Assembly (NCBI GenBank): GCA_016291915.1
Contig: JAEEZP010000270.1
Coordinates: 1-22,542 of the forward strand
Direction: 5' to 3'
DNA length: 22,542 nt
Source of the DNA: Prevotella sp.
GTDB taxonomy: Bacteria; Bacteroidota; Bacteroidia; Bacteroidales; Bacteroidaceae
Below, in pieces: positions 7,711-15,546 of the stretch; the stretch's first letter is position 1, and each line of letters opens with the position of its first letter. Below the pieces are notes generated by a model, which saw nothing but the letters and a program-made list of their open reading frames with translations, did no database searches and was not told the origin of the DNA. The position numbers were made by a program, and so were the translations under genes.

Positions 7711-8021
7711 CGATAGCTATCTATAAAACAATTAAAGGGAAGGTATTGTTATAAATAGAAGTCTTTTTCTTCTACAATAGTTTTTTCAGAAAAAGGTTGT
7801 CAGGTTGTCAAAACCCGCTGTAGCAAAGGGCGTGCAACCTGTTGGAGGCTGTCAAAGGTTGACATGAGGTTGTCACGATGTTACGCAGTAACATCAGATT
7901 TTCGAGAGAATTGGAGAGAAAAGGGTACTAAAAGCCCGGTCAAAGGTACCCTTTTGCCATGAATTCTCGAGAGAATTCAAGAGCAATAGTCATAAAACAG
8001 AATATCAGCTATTATTAAATG
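7711..8021. repeat. Gene-free, repeat-rich structured intergenic region
   Basis: No plausible gene is seen. The stretch holds the octamer ggttgtca three times (7795-7802, 7803-7810, 7868-7875), with variants ggctgtca (7847-7854) and ggttgaca (7857-7864). It also has three perfect inverted repeats: gatgttac/gtaacatc (7877-7884 and 7888-7895), aaaagggtac/gtaccctttt (7919-7928 and 7946-7955), and gaattctc/gagaattc (7961-7968 and 7971-7978). The 11-mer tcgagagaatt occurs at 7902-7912 and 7967-7977. The density of arms suggests a folded RNA or a dispersed intergenic repeat element; which one cannot be decided here. Confidence 0.6.
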
Positions 8022-8055
8022 AAATCCCGAATGGCAACGAAACCATTCGGGATTT
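8022..8055 (-). terminator. Strong, probably bidirectional terminator after the Nfn-like gene
   Basis: A perfect 13-bp stem, aaatcccgaatgg (8022-8034) and ccattcgggattt (8043-8055), encloses an 8-nt loop. It lies 16 bp downstream of the stop codon of the minus-strand oxidoreductase gene. A/T-rich flanks on both sides allow use in either direction. Confidence 0.8.
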
Positions 8056-8071
8056 TCTTCAATATCATCTT

Positions 8072-10423
8072 TTACTCGCCTTGAAGTTGCTTGTCCATTG
8101 CGGCGGCGGCTTTTCTTCCGTCACCCATAGCAAGGATCACAGTGGCACCTCCACGTACGATATCACCACCGGCAAATACTGTCGGACGCGAACTACGCAT
8201 CTGATCATTCACCGCAATAGTGTTCTTCCTACCCAATTCAAGTCCCTTAATAGATTTTGGAACTAGAGGATTAGGACTGACACCTACAGCCACGATTACC
8301 TGGTCGACATCCAATGTCACAGTCTTTCCTTCTACAGGAACAGGTGAACGTCTGCCGGAAGCATCCGGTTCTCCAAGTTGCATCACCTGCAATACTGCTT
8401 GCTTAACCGCTCCTTTCTCATCAGCAATATATTCGATGGGGTTATGGAGGGTAAGGAAGTTGATGCCTTCTTCCTTAGCATGCTTTACCTCTTCCAGACG
8501 TGCTGGCATCTCTGCTTCACTACGACGGTAAACCAGGGTTACATTTGCACCCAGTCGTTTGGCTGTGCGGCAAGAGTCCATAGCCGTGTTTCCACCACCC
8601 ACAACCATCACATTAGTAGCTGGATTGAGAGGCGTGTCTGTAGTGGGATTAGCTGCATCCATCAGATTTACACGGGTAAGATACTCGTTTGATGACATGA
8701 TATTGATGGCATTCTCACCGGGGATATTCATGAAGTTTGGCAAACCAGCACCGGAACCGACAAAGATACCCTTAAATCCCTGATTCTCCAATGTCTCGAC
8801 ACTGATGGTCTTACCGATGATCACATCCGTCTGGAAGTGAACACCCATCTTCGCAAGGTTGTCTATCTCCACGTCAACGATAGCGTTGGGCAGACGGAAC
8901 TCTGGGATACCGTATTTCAACACACCGCCAATCTCATGTAAAGCTTCGAAAACATACACGTCATATCCTTTCTTTACCATATCACCGGCAAAGGAAAGTC
9001 CAGAAGGACCAGAACCAACAACTGCAATCTTAATGCCATTGGCAGGAGCAATCTCTGGTAACGAGATATTTCCACTCTCACGCTCATAGTCGGCTGCGAA
9101 ACGCTCCAGATAACCGATAGCTACGGGTTGACCGCCACTCTTCAGGTGGATACACTTGCTCTCACACTGTTTCTCCTGTGGACAGACACGACCACAGACA
9201 GCGGGTAGGGCAGAGGTGTTCTTCAATACCTTTGCAGCAGCAAGGAACTGACCACGCTCAATATTCTTGATAAAAGAAGGAATGTCAATGTTTACGGGGC
9301 ATCCTTCTACACACGTGGGTTTCGGACAATCCAGACAGCGTTTGGCTTCTGTGAGTGCCATCTCCTTGGTCAGACCTGTGTTTACTTCTTCAGTACGCGT
9401 CGTCGCACGATAGACTGGATCTAACTCAGGCATGATCACACGAGGAATCGCCATGCGCTCTTTCGGTTTCATTGACTTCCTTAATACCTGACGCCATTCT
9501 GCCTTATTGTCGGTGAGGATATCGATAGTGTCATTCGTAGGATCATCATCCATCACAACATCATTTGTTGTCTCTGCAGACACTGTCTTTTCTTCATGGT
9601 CGAGATGCTCTTCAAAATGTTCCAGTTCTTCCTGCTCTTCGCGTTTGAATGTGCCCATACGTTTGAACATCTCATCCCAGTCAACTAATGAACCGTCGAA
9701 CTCAGGACCATCGATACATACAAACTTTGTCTTTCCGCCGATTGTCAGACGACAAGCACCACACATTCCTGTGCCATCAACCATGATTGTGTTAAGACTC
9801 ACCTCACAAGGGATGTTATGTTTCTGAGCCGTGAGATTAGAAAATTTCATCATGATGGGAGGACCGATAGCAAAAACTTTGTCGATATGCTCCTGTTCGA
9901 TAAACTTCTCAATACCTACAGTAACTACTCCTTTCTCACCATAACTGCCATCGTCTGTCATGATGATAACCTCATCTGCTGATTCACGTACAGCATCTTC
10001 CAGAATAATCAGCTCTTTTGAACGTCCAGCCAACACAGCCAGCGTACGGTTGCCGGCAGCCTTCAGGGCCTGGATGATGGGCAACATAGGGGCGATACCC
10101 AAACCACCACCTGCACAAACGACCGTTCCGAAATTCTCGATGTGAGTAGGATTTCCCAATGGACCTACTACATCAGCAACTTGGTCGCCCTCATTGAGCA
10201 TACAGAGTTTTTTCGATGATAATCCTACCTGCTGTACGACAAGTGTGATCGTTCCTTTCTCAATATCAGCACCTGCAATGGTCAGTGGCATACGCTCACC
10301 TTTTTTATCAACACGTACGATGACAAAGTTGCCGGCTTTACGACTCTTTGCTATCAGTGGTGCTTCAATCTCGAAAAGGAATACCTTCTCGGAGAATTGT
10401 TCTTTCCTAACAATTAAATTCAT
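8072..10423 (-). CDS. Fused NfnA/NfnB-like flavoprotein (annotated elsewhere as DHOD-B NAD subunit / glutamate synthase small chain)
   Basis: The 783 residues join two modules. Residues 1-255 are a ferredoxin-NADP reductase-like subunit with RMPLTIA (44-50, FAD), GGGLGIAPM (105-113) and a [2Fe-2S] site with C221, C224 and C236; only three Cys are present, and D216 is a candidate fourth ligand as in NfnA. An acidic linker (about 258-300) follows. Residues 310-783 are GltD-like, with Cys clusters at 363-375 and 410-424 for [4Fe-4S] centres, FAD site VVGSGPSGLSFAG (468-480), NADPH site VVGGGNTAMDSC (607-618) and FAGGDIVRGGATVI (750-763). This is the layout of NADH-dependent ferredoxin:NADP oxidoreductase, which bifurcates electrons among NADPH, NAD and ferredoxin. 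Sulfide dehydrogenase is a related name. It starts 31 bp after serS and probably shares its transcript. Confidence 0.88.
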   Translation of the reverse strand: MNLIVRKEQFSEKVFLFEIEAPLIAKSRKAGNFVIVRVDKKGERMPLTIAGADIEKGTITLVVQQVGLSSKKLCMLNEGDQVADVVGPLGNPTHIENFGTVVCAGGGLGIAPMLPIIQALKAAGNRTLAVLAGRSKELIILEDAVRESADEVIIMTDDGSYGEKGVVTVGIEKFIEQEHIDKVFAIGPPIMMKFSNLTAQKHNIPCEVSLNTIMVDGTGMCGACRLTIGGKTKFVCIDGPEFDGSLVDWDEMFKRMGTFKREEQEELEHFEEHLDHEEKTVSAETTNDVVMDDDPTNDTIDILTDNKAEWRQVLRKSMKPKERMAIPRVIMPELDPVYRATTRTEEVNTGLTKEMALTEAKRCLDCPKPTCVEGCPVNIDIPSFIKNIERGQFLAAAKVLKNTSALPAVCGRVCPQEKQCESKCIHLKSGGQPVAIGYLERFAADYERESGNISLPEIAPANGIKIAVVGSGPSGLSFAGDMVKKGYDVYVFEALHEIGGVLKYGIPEFRLPNAIVDVEIDNLAKMGVHFQTDVIIGKTISVETLENQGFKGIFVGSGAGLPNFMNIPGENAINIMSSNEYLTRVNLMDAANPTTDTPLNPATNVMVVGGGNTAMDSCRTAKRLGANVTLVYRRSEAEMPARLEEVKHAKEEGINFLTLHNPIEYIADEKGAVKQAVLQVMQLGEPDASGRRSPVPVEGKTVTLDVDQVIVAVGVSPNPLVPKSIKGLELGRKNTIAVNDQMRSSRPTVFAGGDIVRGGATVILAMGDGRKAAAAMDKQLQGE

Positions 10424-10454
10424 AATGTTCGTATGTAGGTTAATATATTATTAA

Positions 10455-11771
10455 TCAGTCGATGATCTCAAAGCCTGTATAAGGAACCAGTGCACGAGGT
10501 ACACGAATGCCTTCTTCCGTCTGGTTGTTTTCCAATATAGCAGCTACGATACGTGGCAATGCCAAGGCAGAACCATTGAGGGTATGGCAGAGCTCTGGCT
10601 TCTTCATTCCTTCACCACGGTAACGGCACTTCAGTCGGTTAGCCTGATAGGTGTCGAAATTACTTACTGAAGATACTTCCAACCAGCGTTTCTGTGCTTC
10701 GGAATATACCTCGAAGTCATAACAGATTGCTGAGGTAAACGACTGGTCACCACCGCAAAGTAATAAGATACGATAAGGAAGTTCCAGCTTCTTCAACAAT
10801 CCTTCTACATGTTCCAGCATCTCTTTATGACTCTCTTTAGAGTGCTCCGGCGTGTCTATACGTACAATCTCAATCTTTGAGAACTCGTGCAGACGGTTCA
10901 AACCGCGTACGTCCTTACCATAAGAACCTGCTTCTCTTCGGAAACACTCTGTATAAGCACAGTTCTTAATAGGTAAGTCTTTCTCGTCGATAATGACATC
11001 GCGATAAATATTGGTTACGGGAACCTCAGCTGTAGGGATCAGATAAAAATCGTCAACCTCACAGTGATACATCTGTCCTTCTTTATCAGGTAACTGTCCA
11101 GTACCATAACCACTGGCAGCATTCACAACCGTTGGTGGAATGATCTCTGTATATCCGGATTTCCTGGCTTCATCAAGGAAGAAATTGATCAGTGCACGCT
11201 GCAGGCGAGCACCCTTTCCGATATATACCGGGAAACCGGCTCCGGTAATCTTTACACCTAAGTCGAAGTCAATGAGATTGTATTTCTTAGCCAATTCCCA
11301 ATGGGGCAATTTAGCTTGTTCAACAACAGGATTGGCATCCCAGTTCCCTACGGTATCACCCTCATGGCATTCGCGAAGATTACTCTTAACCACATGGTTA
11401 TCTTCTGCTGTCTTACCCTCAGGTACTTCATCATAGGGGATATTCGGAATCTGACAGAGTAGGGTAGTCAACTCGTGCTGTGCCTGATTCATCTGTTCCT
11501 CTAACTGTCTGTTGGTCTCTTTCAGTTCTGCAACAGATGCTTTGATTTTCTCAGCTTCCTCTTTTTGACCTTGTTTCATCAGTCCGCCGATCTGGGCAGC
11601 CATCTTCTTGGCATTTGAGAGGTTAGCGTCTAATTGCTGTTGTGCTACGCGGCGTTTACGGTCAACATCCAAAACATTCTGTATAGCCTCTTCAGCATGG
11701 GGGAAATGTTTCTTGTTCAAACCATTAATCACGCGTTCGGTTTCCTCAGTGAGGAGTTTCAATGTAAGCAT
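10455..11771 (-). CDS. serS: Seryl-tRNA synthetase
   Basis: The enzyme charges tRNA-Ser (and tRNA-Sec where present) with serine in the cytosol. The 438 residues match the bacterial family. The N-terminal region (about 30-105) is a charged coiled coil that binds the tRNA long variable arm. The class II core follows, with motif 2 at about 276-300 (FRREAGSYGKDVRGLNRLHE) and motif 3 near residue 397 (GSALALPR). The serine pocket stretch TAEVPVTN lies between them. It has its own promoter and is followed after 31 bp by the Nfn-like gene on the same strand. Confidence 0.98.
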   Translation of the reverse strand: MLTLKLLTEETERVINGLNKKHFPHAEEAIQNVLDVDRKRRVAQQQLDANLSNAKKMAAQIGGLMKQGQKEEAEKIKASVAELKETNRQLEEQMNQAQHELTTLLCQIPNIPYDEVPEGKTAEDNHVVKSNLRECHEGDTVGNWDANPVVEQAKLPHWELAKKYNLIDFDLGVKITGAGFPVYIGKGARLQRALINFFLDEARKSGYTEIIPPTVVNAASGYGTGQLPDKEGQMYHCEVDDFYLIPTAEVPVTNIYRDVIIDEKDLPIKNCAYTECFRREAGSYGKDVRGLNRLHEFSKIEIVRIDTPEHSKESHKEMLEHVEGLLKKLELPYRILLLCGGDQSFTSAICYDFEVYSEAQKRWLEVSSVSNFDTYQANRLKCRYRGEGMKKPELCHTLNGSALALPRIVAAILENNQTEEGIRVPRALVPYTGFEIID

Positions 11772-11807
11772 AATCTATTTTCTTTTGAATTCAAAATAAA
11801 AGTGCTG

Positions 11808-11815
11808 CAAAGTTA
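11808..11815 (-). promoter_or_regulatory. -7 box of the serS promoter
   Basis: The minus strand reads TAACTTTG (11815 to 11808), a full TAnnTTTG match 36 bp upstream of the start. TTTC lies 20 nt further up (11839-11836), a three-of-four match to the -33 TTTG. Confidence 0.65.
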
Positions 11816-11928
11816 CTAAATTTCTGAATAAGCGAGAAAATTTTTTATTTATTTATTATCATGGGCATGAAGAAAATATTCGATAAACGATCATAATATA
11901 TAAATATGCATTTTATATAAAAAGCAGA

Positions 11929-11956
11929 AATCCCAAATCTCGGAAGATTTGGGATT
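11929..11956 (-). terminator. Terminator after rpmA
   Basis: A perfect 12-bp stem, aatcccaaatct (11929-11940) and agatttgggatt (11945-11956), encloses the tetraloop cgga. It lies 33 bp beyond the rpmA stop. On the minus strand it is followed by tctgctttttatat, which has a short T-run. Confidence 0.8.
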
Positions 11957-11989
11957 CTGTTGTTTGTTTGGAATAAGTTGTTTACTAAT

Positions 11990-12253
11990 TTATGCTTCGG
12001 GTTCTGGTATTACAGATACCGTGCTCTTGTTCTTGCGGCCTTTCTTGAAGTTAACCGTACCATCAACAAGTGCATACAAGGTATCATCCTTGCCAATACC
12101 TACATTGTTACCCGGATTGTGATGAGTACCACGCTGACGTACAATCACATTACCAGCGATAACCTTCTGTCCACCCCAAATCTTTACGCCGAGTCGCTGT
12201 GCAGCACTCTCGCGTCCGTTCTTAGAACTACCAACACCTTTTTTATGAGCCAT
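11990..12253 (-). CDS. rpmA: 50S ribosomal protein L27
   Basis: L27 lies near the peptidyl transferase centre of the large subunit. The 87 residues begin MAHKKGVGSSKNGRES, the conserved N-terminal tail that reaches the tRNA ends, and there is no extra cleaved leader of the Firmicutes type. GVKIWGGQ, VRQRGTHHNPG and VGIGKDDTLYAL are further family motifs. The gene follows rplU by 16 bp, the usual rplU-rpmA order. A neighbouring obg gene, found after rpmA in some phyla, is absent. Confidence 0.98.
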   Translation of the reverse strand: MAHKKGVGSSKNGRESAAQRLGVKIWGGQKVIAGNVIVRQRGTHHNPGNNVGIGKDDTLYALVDGTVNFKKGRKNKSTVSVIPEPEA

Positions 12254-12269
12254 TTCTAAGTCCTCCTAA

Positions 12270-12587
12270 TTAAACGATTAATGATTTGATCTCTACTTGT
12301 GTGTACTGCTGGCGATGACCGTTCTTCTTGCGATAGTCCTTGCGGCGCTTCATCTTGAAAACAATCACCTTGTCACCTTTAACAAGCGGATTAATTACTT
12401 CACACACTACTTTTGCACCTTCTACGGTGGGTGCGCCTACCGTTACAGCTCCCTCGTTATCGATAAGGAGCACTTTGTCGAACTCTACGTTCTGACCTTC
12501 TTCAGCATCTCTGAGGTGATTGATGAACAACTTCTGTCCTTCGCATACCTTGAACTGCTGACCGTTGATTTCTACAATTGCGTACAT
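12270..12587 (-). CDS. rplU: 50S ribosomal protein L21
   Basis: L21 is a 23S rRNA-binding protein of the large subunit. The 105 residues are of normal length. MYAIVEINGQQFKVCEGQ at the N-terminus and the basic KMKRRKDYRKKNGHRQQYT segment (79-97) are diagnostic. The gene begins the rplU-rpmA unit and is preceded by a leader of roughly 110 nt with two stable hairpins and a strong promoter. Confidence 0.98.
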   Translation of the reverse strand: MYAIVEINGQQFKVCEGQKLFINHLRDAEEGQNVEFDKVLLIDNEGAVTVGAPTVEGAKVVCEVINPLVKGDKVIVFKMKRRKDYRKKNGHRQQYTQVEIKSLIV

Positions 12588-12695
12588 TATTTATTATTAT
12601 AACGGTTTCTCCGCAAGGCGGACTGGCATTTTGCCGTCACTTATTCGAGCCTCCACGGACTAAATACTAATTAAAAATAATCCTTTCGGACAAAT
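12588..12695 (-). promoter_or_regulatory. Structured 5' leader of rplU-rpmA
   Basis: Between the predicted transcription start and the L21 start codon, the minus-strand RNA can form GACGGCA-aaa-TGCC(a)GTC, followed a few bases later by TCCGC-ctt-GCGGA. Two adjacent small hairpins upstream of a ribosomal protein operon suggest autogenous control by L21 or L27. Such L21 leaders are known in other phyla; that this one works the same way is inference. Confidence 0.45.
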
Positions 12696-12702
12696 TTGGC
12701 TG

Positions 12703-12733
12703 CAAAATTACTACTTTTTATTTAAACTGCAAA
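12703..12733 (-). promoter_or_regulatory. Promoter of rplU-rpmA
   Basis: On the minus strand, TTTG (12733-12730), 19 nt, then TAATTTTG (12710-12703). Both boxes match the Bacteroidota consensus, and the spacing is right. Confidence 0.75.
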
Positions 12734-13057
12734 ATAATTTCAGTTTATTTTTACTCCATTCGTGTGTATTTTCCTCAAATACAACTGTTTTATCAATTCA
12801 TTCATTGTTATTTGTCTTTATCCCTTGACATAAAGTAATGAAAATGCATATGTGTATGCACTTTTCTAATGTTGCTTTTTTATCATCGTTTTTGTAGTAT
12901 TTGCATATAAATAACGATTTTGTCAAGGTTCAATATTATCGACAAAAAAGATAATTATATCGACAATTATATCATTTATTGGATGGTCAACAATTACTTT
13001 TTTTGATATTTTTGTAAAAAAGTCTGTTAAAAGTGTTCATATTTAAAAATAATGTTG
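12734..13057. promoter_or_regulatory. Divergent intergenic region with direct-repeat boxes
   Basis: No gene is seen in this very AT-rich stretch. The 9-mer tatcgacaa occurs at 12937-12945 and 12958-12966, exactly 21 bp (two helical turns) apart. A related tcaacaatta occurs at 12987-12996. An inverted repeat attatc/gataat spans 12935-12955, and tgcata/tatgca spans 12845-12860. These could be regulator sites for the downstream AraC-type gene (inference). Confidence 0.4.
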
Positions 13058-13065
13058 TATATTTG
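13058..13065 (+). promoter_or_regulatory. -7 box upstream of the AraC-type gene
   Basis: TATATTTG matches TAnnTTTG and ends 33 bp before the ATG at 13099. The -33 region (TGTT at N20) is weak, which would fit a promoter that needs an activator. Confidence 0.55.
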
Positions 13066-13098
13066 CAATATCAATCTGGACACACCAATATTTAAGCC

Positions 13099-13572
13099 AT
13101 GACGAAATATAACATAACCGAAAAAAAAGAGAAAGAAGCTGCTTATCGTAGTTTAGTAAGTCCTAAGCTGATGGACGAACTGAAGGAGAAGATCCTTGAT
13201 GTTATTCTTATTCAGAAGAAATACAAAGATAAGAATTATTCTGCCAAGTGTTTGGCGGAAGATTTAGGCACGAATACGAGGTATATCTCTGCTATTGTGA
13301 ATGTTCGATTCCACTGCAACTATACTTCATTTGTTAATAAATTCCGTATTGAAGAGGCGATGGCTCTTTTGGTAGACCGTCGTTACCTGAATCTCAACAT
13401 GGAGGATATCAGTGATATGGTGGGCTTTGCCAACCGTCAGTCGTTCTATGCATCTTTTTATAAGATAACTGGAATGACACCGAGACAGTATAAGATGCAA
13501 CAACTCTCGCAGCATCCTTCAAAGACGGAAGCACCGGTGGAGAAGAAGCGTGGGCGCAAACCCAAACAATAA
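13099..13572 (+). CDS. AraC-type HTH protein with a C-terminal AT-hook-like tail
   Basis: The 157 residues carry a complete AraC-family DNA-binding module and little else. The first helix-turn-helix is at about 48-70 (SAKCLAEDLGTNTRYISAIVN). The second is at about 101-123, followed by the family signature GMTPRQYK (125-132). There is no ligand-binding or sensor domain before it, only a charged N-terminal helix region (about 8-45). The C-terminus ends KKRGRKPKQ (149-157), an AT-hook-like basic motif that could add minor-groove contacts. The stop codon is one base from the ATG of the dipeptidyl peptidase III gene, so the two are almost certainly co-transcribed. The regulated genes are unknown; self-control through the boxes upstream is possible. 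Confidence 0.85.
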   Translation: MTKYNITEKKEKEAAYRSLVSPKLMDELKEKILDVILIQKKYKDKNYSAKCLAEDLGTNTRYISAIVNVRFHCNYTSFVNKFRIEEAMALLVDRRYLNLNMEDISDMVGFANRQSFYASFYKITGMTPRQYKMQQLSQHPSKTEAPVEKKRGRKPKQ

Positions 13573-13573
13573 T

Positions 13574-15535
13574 ATGAAGCCTTCAGACTCATTCCATTAT
13601 ACAGATGAGCGTTTTGCTGATATTCAGATGTTAAGGTATCATCTGAATGGTTTTGAACAATTGAGCAGAAGGCAGAGGATTTTTATATATTGTCTTTCAC
13701 AAGCTACCTTATACGGTAGAGATATTACATTTGACCAATTCGGGAAGTACAACCTCAAGATCAGAAAAATGCTTGAGGTTGTATATTTATATTATAAGGG
13801 TGATCGGGATTGCCTGGATTTCCACCATTTCGTTACCTATCTGAAACAGGTATGGTTTTCTATTGGTATCTATCATCATTATGGTAATGAAAAGATCATT
13901 CCTTCATTCACATCGGATTATCTTCACACGCTATTGTTGCAGATACCCAAGGAGCACCTGCCTTTGGATACTCTTTCGTTGGATGATTTCTGTGAACAAC
14001 TCTTTCCAATAATCTTTTCACCCGATGTATTACCTAAAAAAGTTGATATCCGGGAAGGAATAGATGTTGTCCTTTCATCAGCGTGCAATTATTACGATGG
14101 CGTTACTCAACAAGAGGTGGAAGATTATTATTTAGCACAAAAAGATAGCAACGATCCCGAACCTCCTTCATACGGGCTAAACAGTACCTTGGTAAAAGAA
14201 AAAGGGGTAGTCAAAGAAATCGTATGGAGTGCTGGCGGAAAATATGGGGAAGCAATTAAGCAGATAGTAAAGTGGCTTGGCAAAGCTATGGAATATGCTG
14301 AAAATGAAGATCAGAAAAGGTATATTCAAATCCTGATAAACTATTATAATACAGGAGACTTACGCGTTTTTAATCAATATTGTATTGAATGGGTAAAAGA
14401 ACATCGGTCAACTATTGATTTTGTTAATGGGTTTATAGAAGTCTATAGTGATCCTTTAGGATTGAAAGGTTCCTGGGAAGGTATCGTGGAATATCGTGAT
14501 GAGGAAGCAACAAAGAGAACTCGTACGATCAGTGATCACGCTCAGTGGTTTGAAGATCACTCACCGGTAGATCCCCGTTTTCGTAAACCCCATGTAAAAG
14601 GAGTTACAGCCAATGTTATCAATGCTGCCATGCTGGGAGGTGACGAGTATCCATCAACAGCCATTGGTATAAACCTACCTAATGCGGATTGGATACGTGC
14701 GGTATATGGTTCAAAAAGTATTACGATCGGTAATCTTATTGATGCCTATAATAAAGCATCTCACGGCAATGGCTTTAGAGAGGCATTTATTGATGATAAA
14801 GAAGTCCTTGCATTGATTGAGGAATATGGTGATATTTGTGATGATCTACATACTGACTTACACGAATGTCTTGGACATGGCAGTGGACAACTGTTACCGG
14901 AGACTGACCCTGATGCCTTGAAGAATTATGGCAGTACAATAGAAGAAGCACGTGCTGATCTTTTCGCACTGTATTATATAGCTGATGAGAAATTGGTGGA
15001 ATTGGGATTATTGCCAAACAACCAAGCGTATCAGTCTGAGTATTATACCTATATCTTAAATGGGTTGATCACTCAACTGGTACGCATCAAACCTGGTGCC
15101 CAACTGGAAGAAGCTCACATGCGTAACCGTGCACTCATAGCCCGTTGGTGTTATGAGCAAGGAAAGGACTACCATGTCATAGAAATGTACGAAGGAAAGG
15201 ATGGTCATTATATCCGCATCAATAATTATCACGCTTTGCGACAGTTATTTGCACGACTCTTAGCAGAGATTCAACGTATTAAGAGTGAAGGAGATTTCTT
15301 GGCAGCACAACGGTTGGTGGAAGACTATGCTGTACGTATCGATCCCATTCTCCACCAGGAGATCTTGGATAGATATGAGCGACTCCATCTTGCCCCTTAC
15401 AAGGGATTTATCAATCCTGTCTTATCTCCAGTCTACGATGATTCAGGAGAAATCTGTGATATCACAGTGGATTACACAGAGAAATACGACCATCAGATGT
15501 TACGATATAGCAGGGATTATGGCACATTAATATAA
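13574..15535 (+). CDS. Dipeptidyl peptidase III (peptidase family M49)
   Basis: This zinc exopeptidase removes dipeptides from the N-terminus of short peptides. The ATG at 13574 gives 653 residues and lies one base after the upstream gene; a GTG at 13550 in the same frame lies inside that gene and is less likely. The zinc motif is HECLGH (430-435), with the third ligand in EEARAD (457-462), E458. The 28-residue distance from H430 to E458 equals that of Bacteroides thetaiotaomicron DPP III, which also has HECLGH rather than the eukaryotic HELLGH. The N-terminal FADIQMLRY segment also fits the Bacteroidota branch. No signal peptide is visible at this start, so a cytosolic enzyme is predicted. 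An AlkD/HEAT-like gene follows after 11 bp. Confidence 0.93.
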   Translation: MKPSDSFHYTDERFADIQMLRYHLNGFEQLSRRQRIFIYCLSQATLYGRDITFDQFGKYNLKIRKMLEVVYLYYKGDRDCLDFHHFVTYLKQVWFSIGIYHHYGNEKIIPSFTSDYLHTLLLQIPKEHLPLDTLSLDDFCEQLFPIIFSPDVLPKKVDIREGIDVVLSSACNYYDGVTQQEVEDYYLAQKDSNDPEPPSYGLNSTLVKEKGVVKEIVWSAGGKYGEAIKQIVKWLGKAMEYAENEDQKRYIQILINYYNTGDLRVFNQYCIEWVKEHRSTIDFVNGFIEVYSDPLGLKGSWEGIVEYRDEEATKRTRTISDHAQWFEDHSPVDPRFRKPHVKGVTANVINAAMLGGDEYPSTAIGINLPNADWIRAVYGSKSITIGNLIDAYNKASHGNGFREAFIDDKEVLALIEEYGDICDDLHTDLHECLGHGSGQLLPETDPDALKNYGSTIEEARADLFALYYIADEKLVELGLLPNNQAYQSEYYTYILNGLITQLVRIKPGAQLEEAHMRNRALIARWCYEQGKDYHVIEMYEGKDGHYIRINNYHALRQLFARLLAEIQRIKSEGDFLAAQRLVEDYAVRIDPILHQEILDRYERLHLAPYKGFINPVLSPVYDDSGEICDITVDYTEKYDHQMLRYSRDYGTLI

Positions 15536-15546
15536 TCAGGATTCAA

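Noticed and set aside
7795..7875. CRISPR array from the ggttgtca repeats
   Set aside because: Repeats are only 8 bp, spacing is irregular (including direct abutment), and no cas gene is near.
8072..10423. Glutamate synthase small subunit as the main call
   Set aside because: The GltD-like half is fused to an NfnA/DHOD-B-type reductase with a [2Fe-2S] site, and there is no adjacent large subunit. An Nfn-like role fits better.
13007..13014. TATTTTTG as another promoter for the AraC-type gene
   Set aside because: It matches TAnnTTTG but is in a T-rich run with no -33 box, and TATATTTG at 13058 is closer to the start; chance match is likely.
13550..13573. GTG start for dipeptidyl peptidase III inside the AraC-type gene
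   Set aside because: The added residues (MGANPNNN) have no family match. The ATG at 13574, one base after the upstream stop, gives the expected N-terminus.
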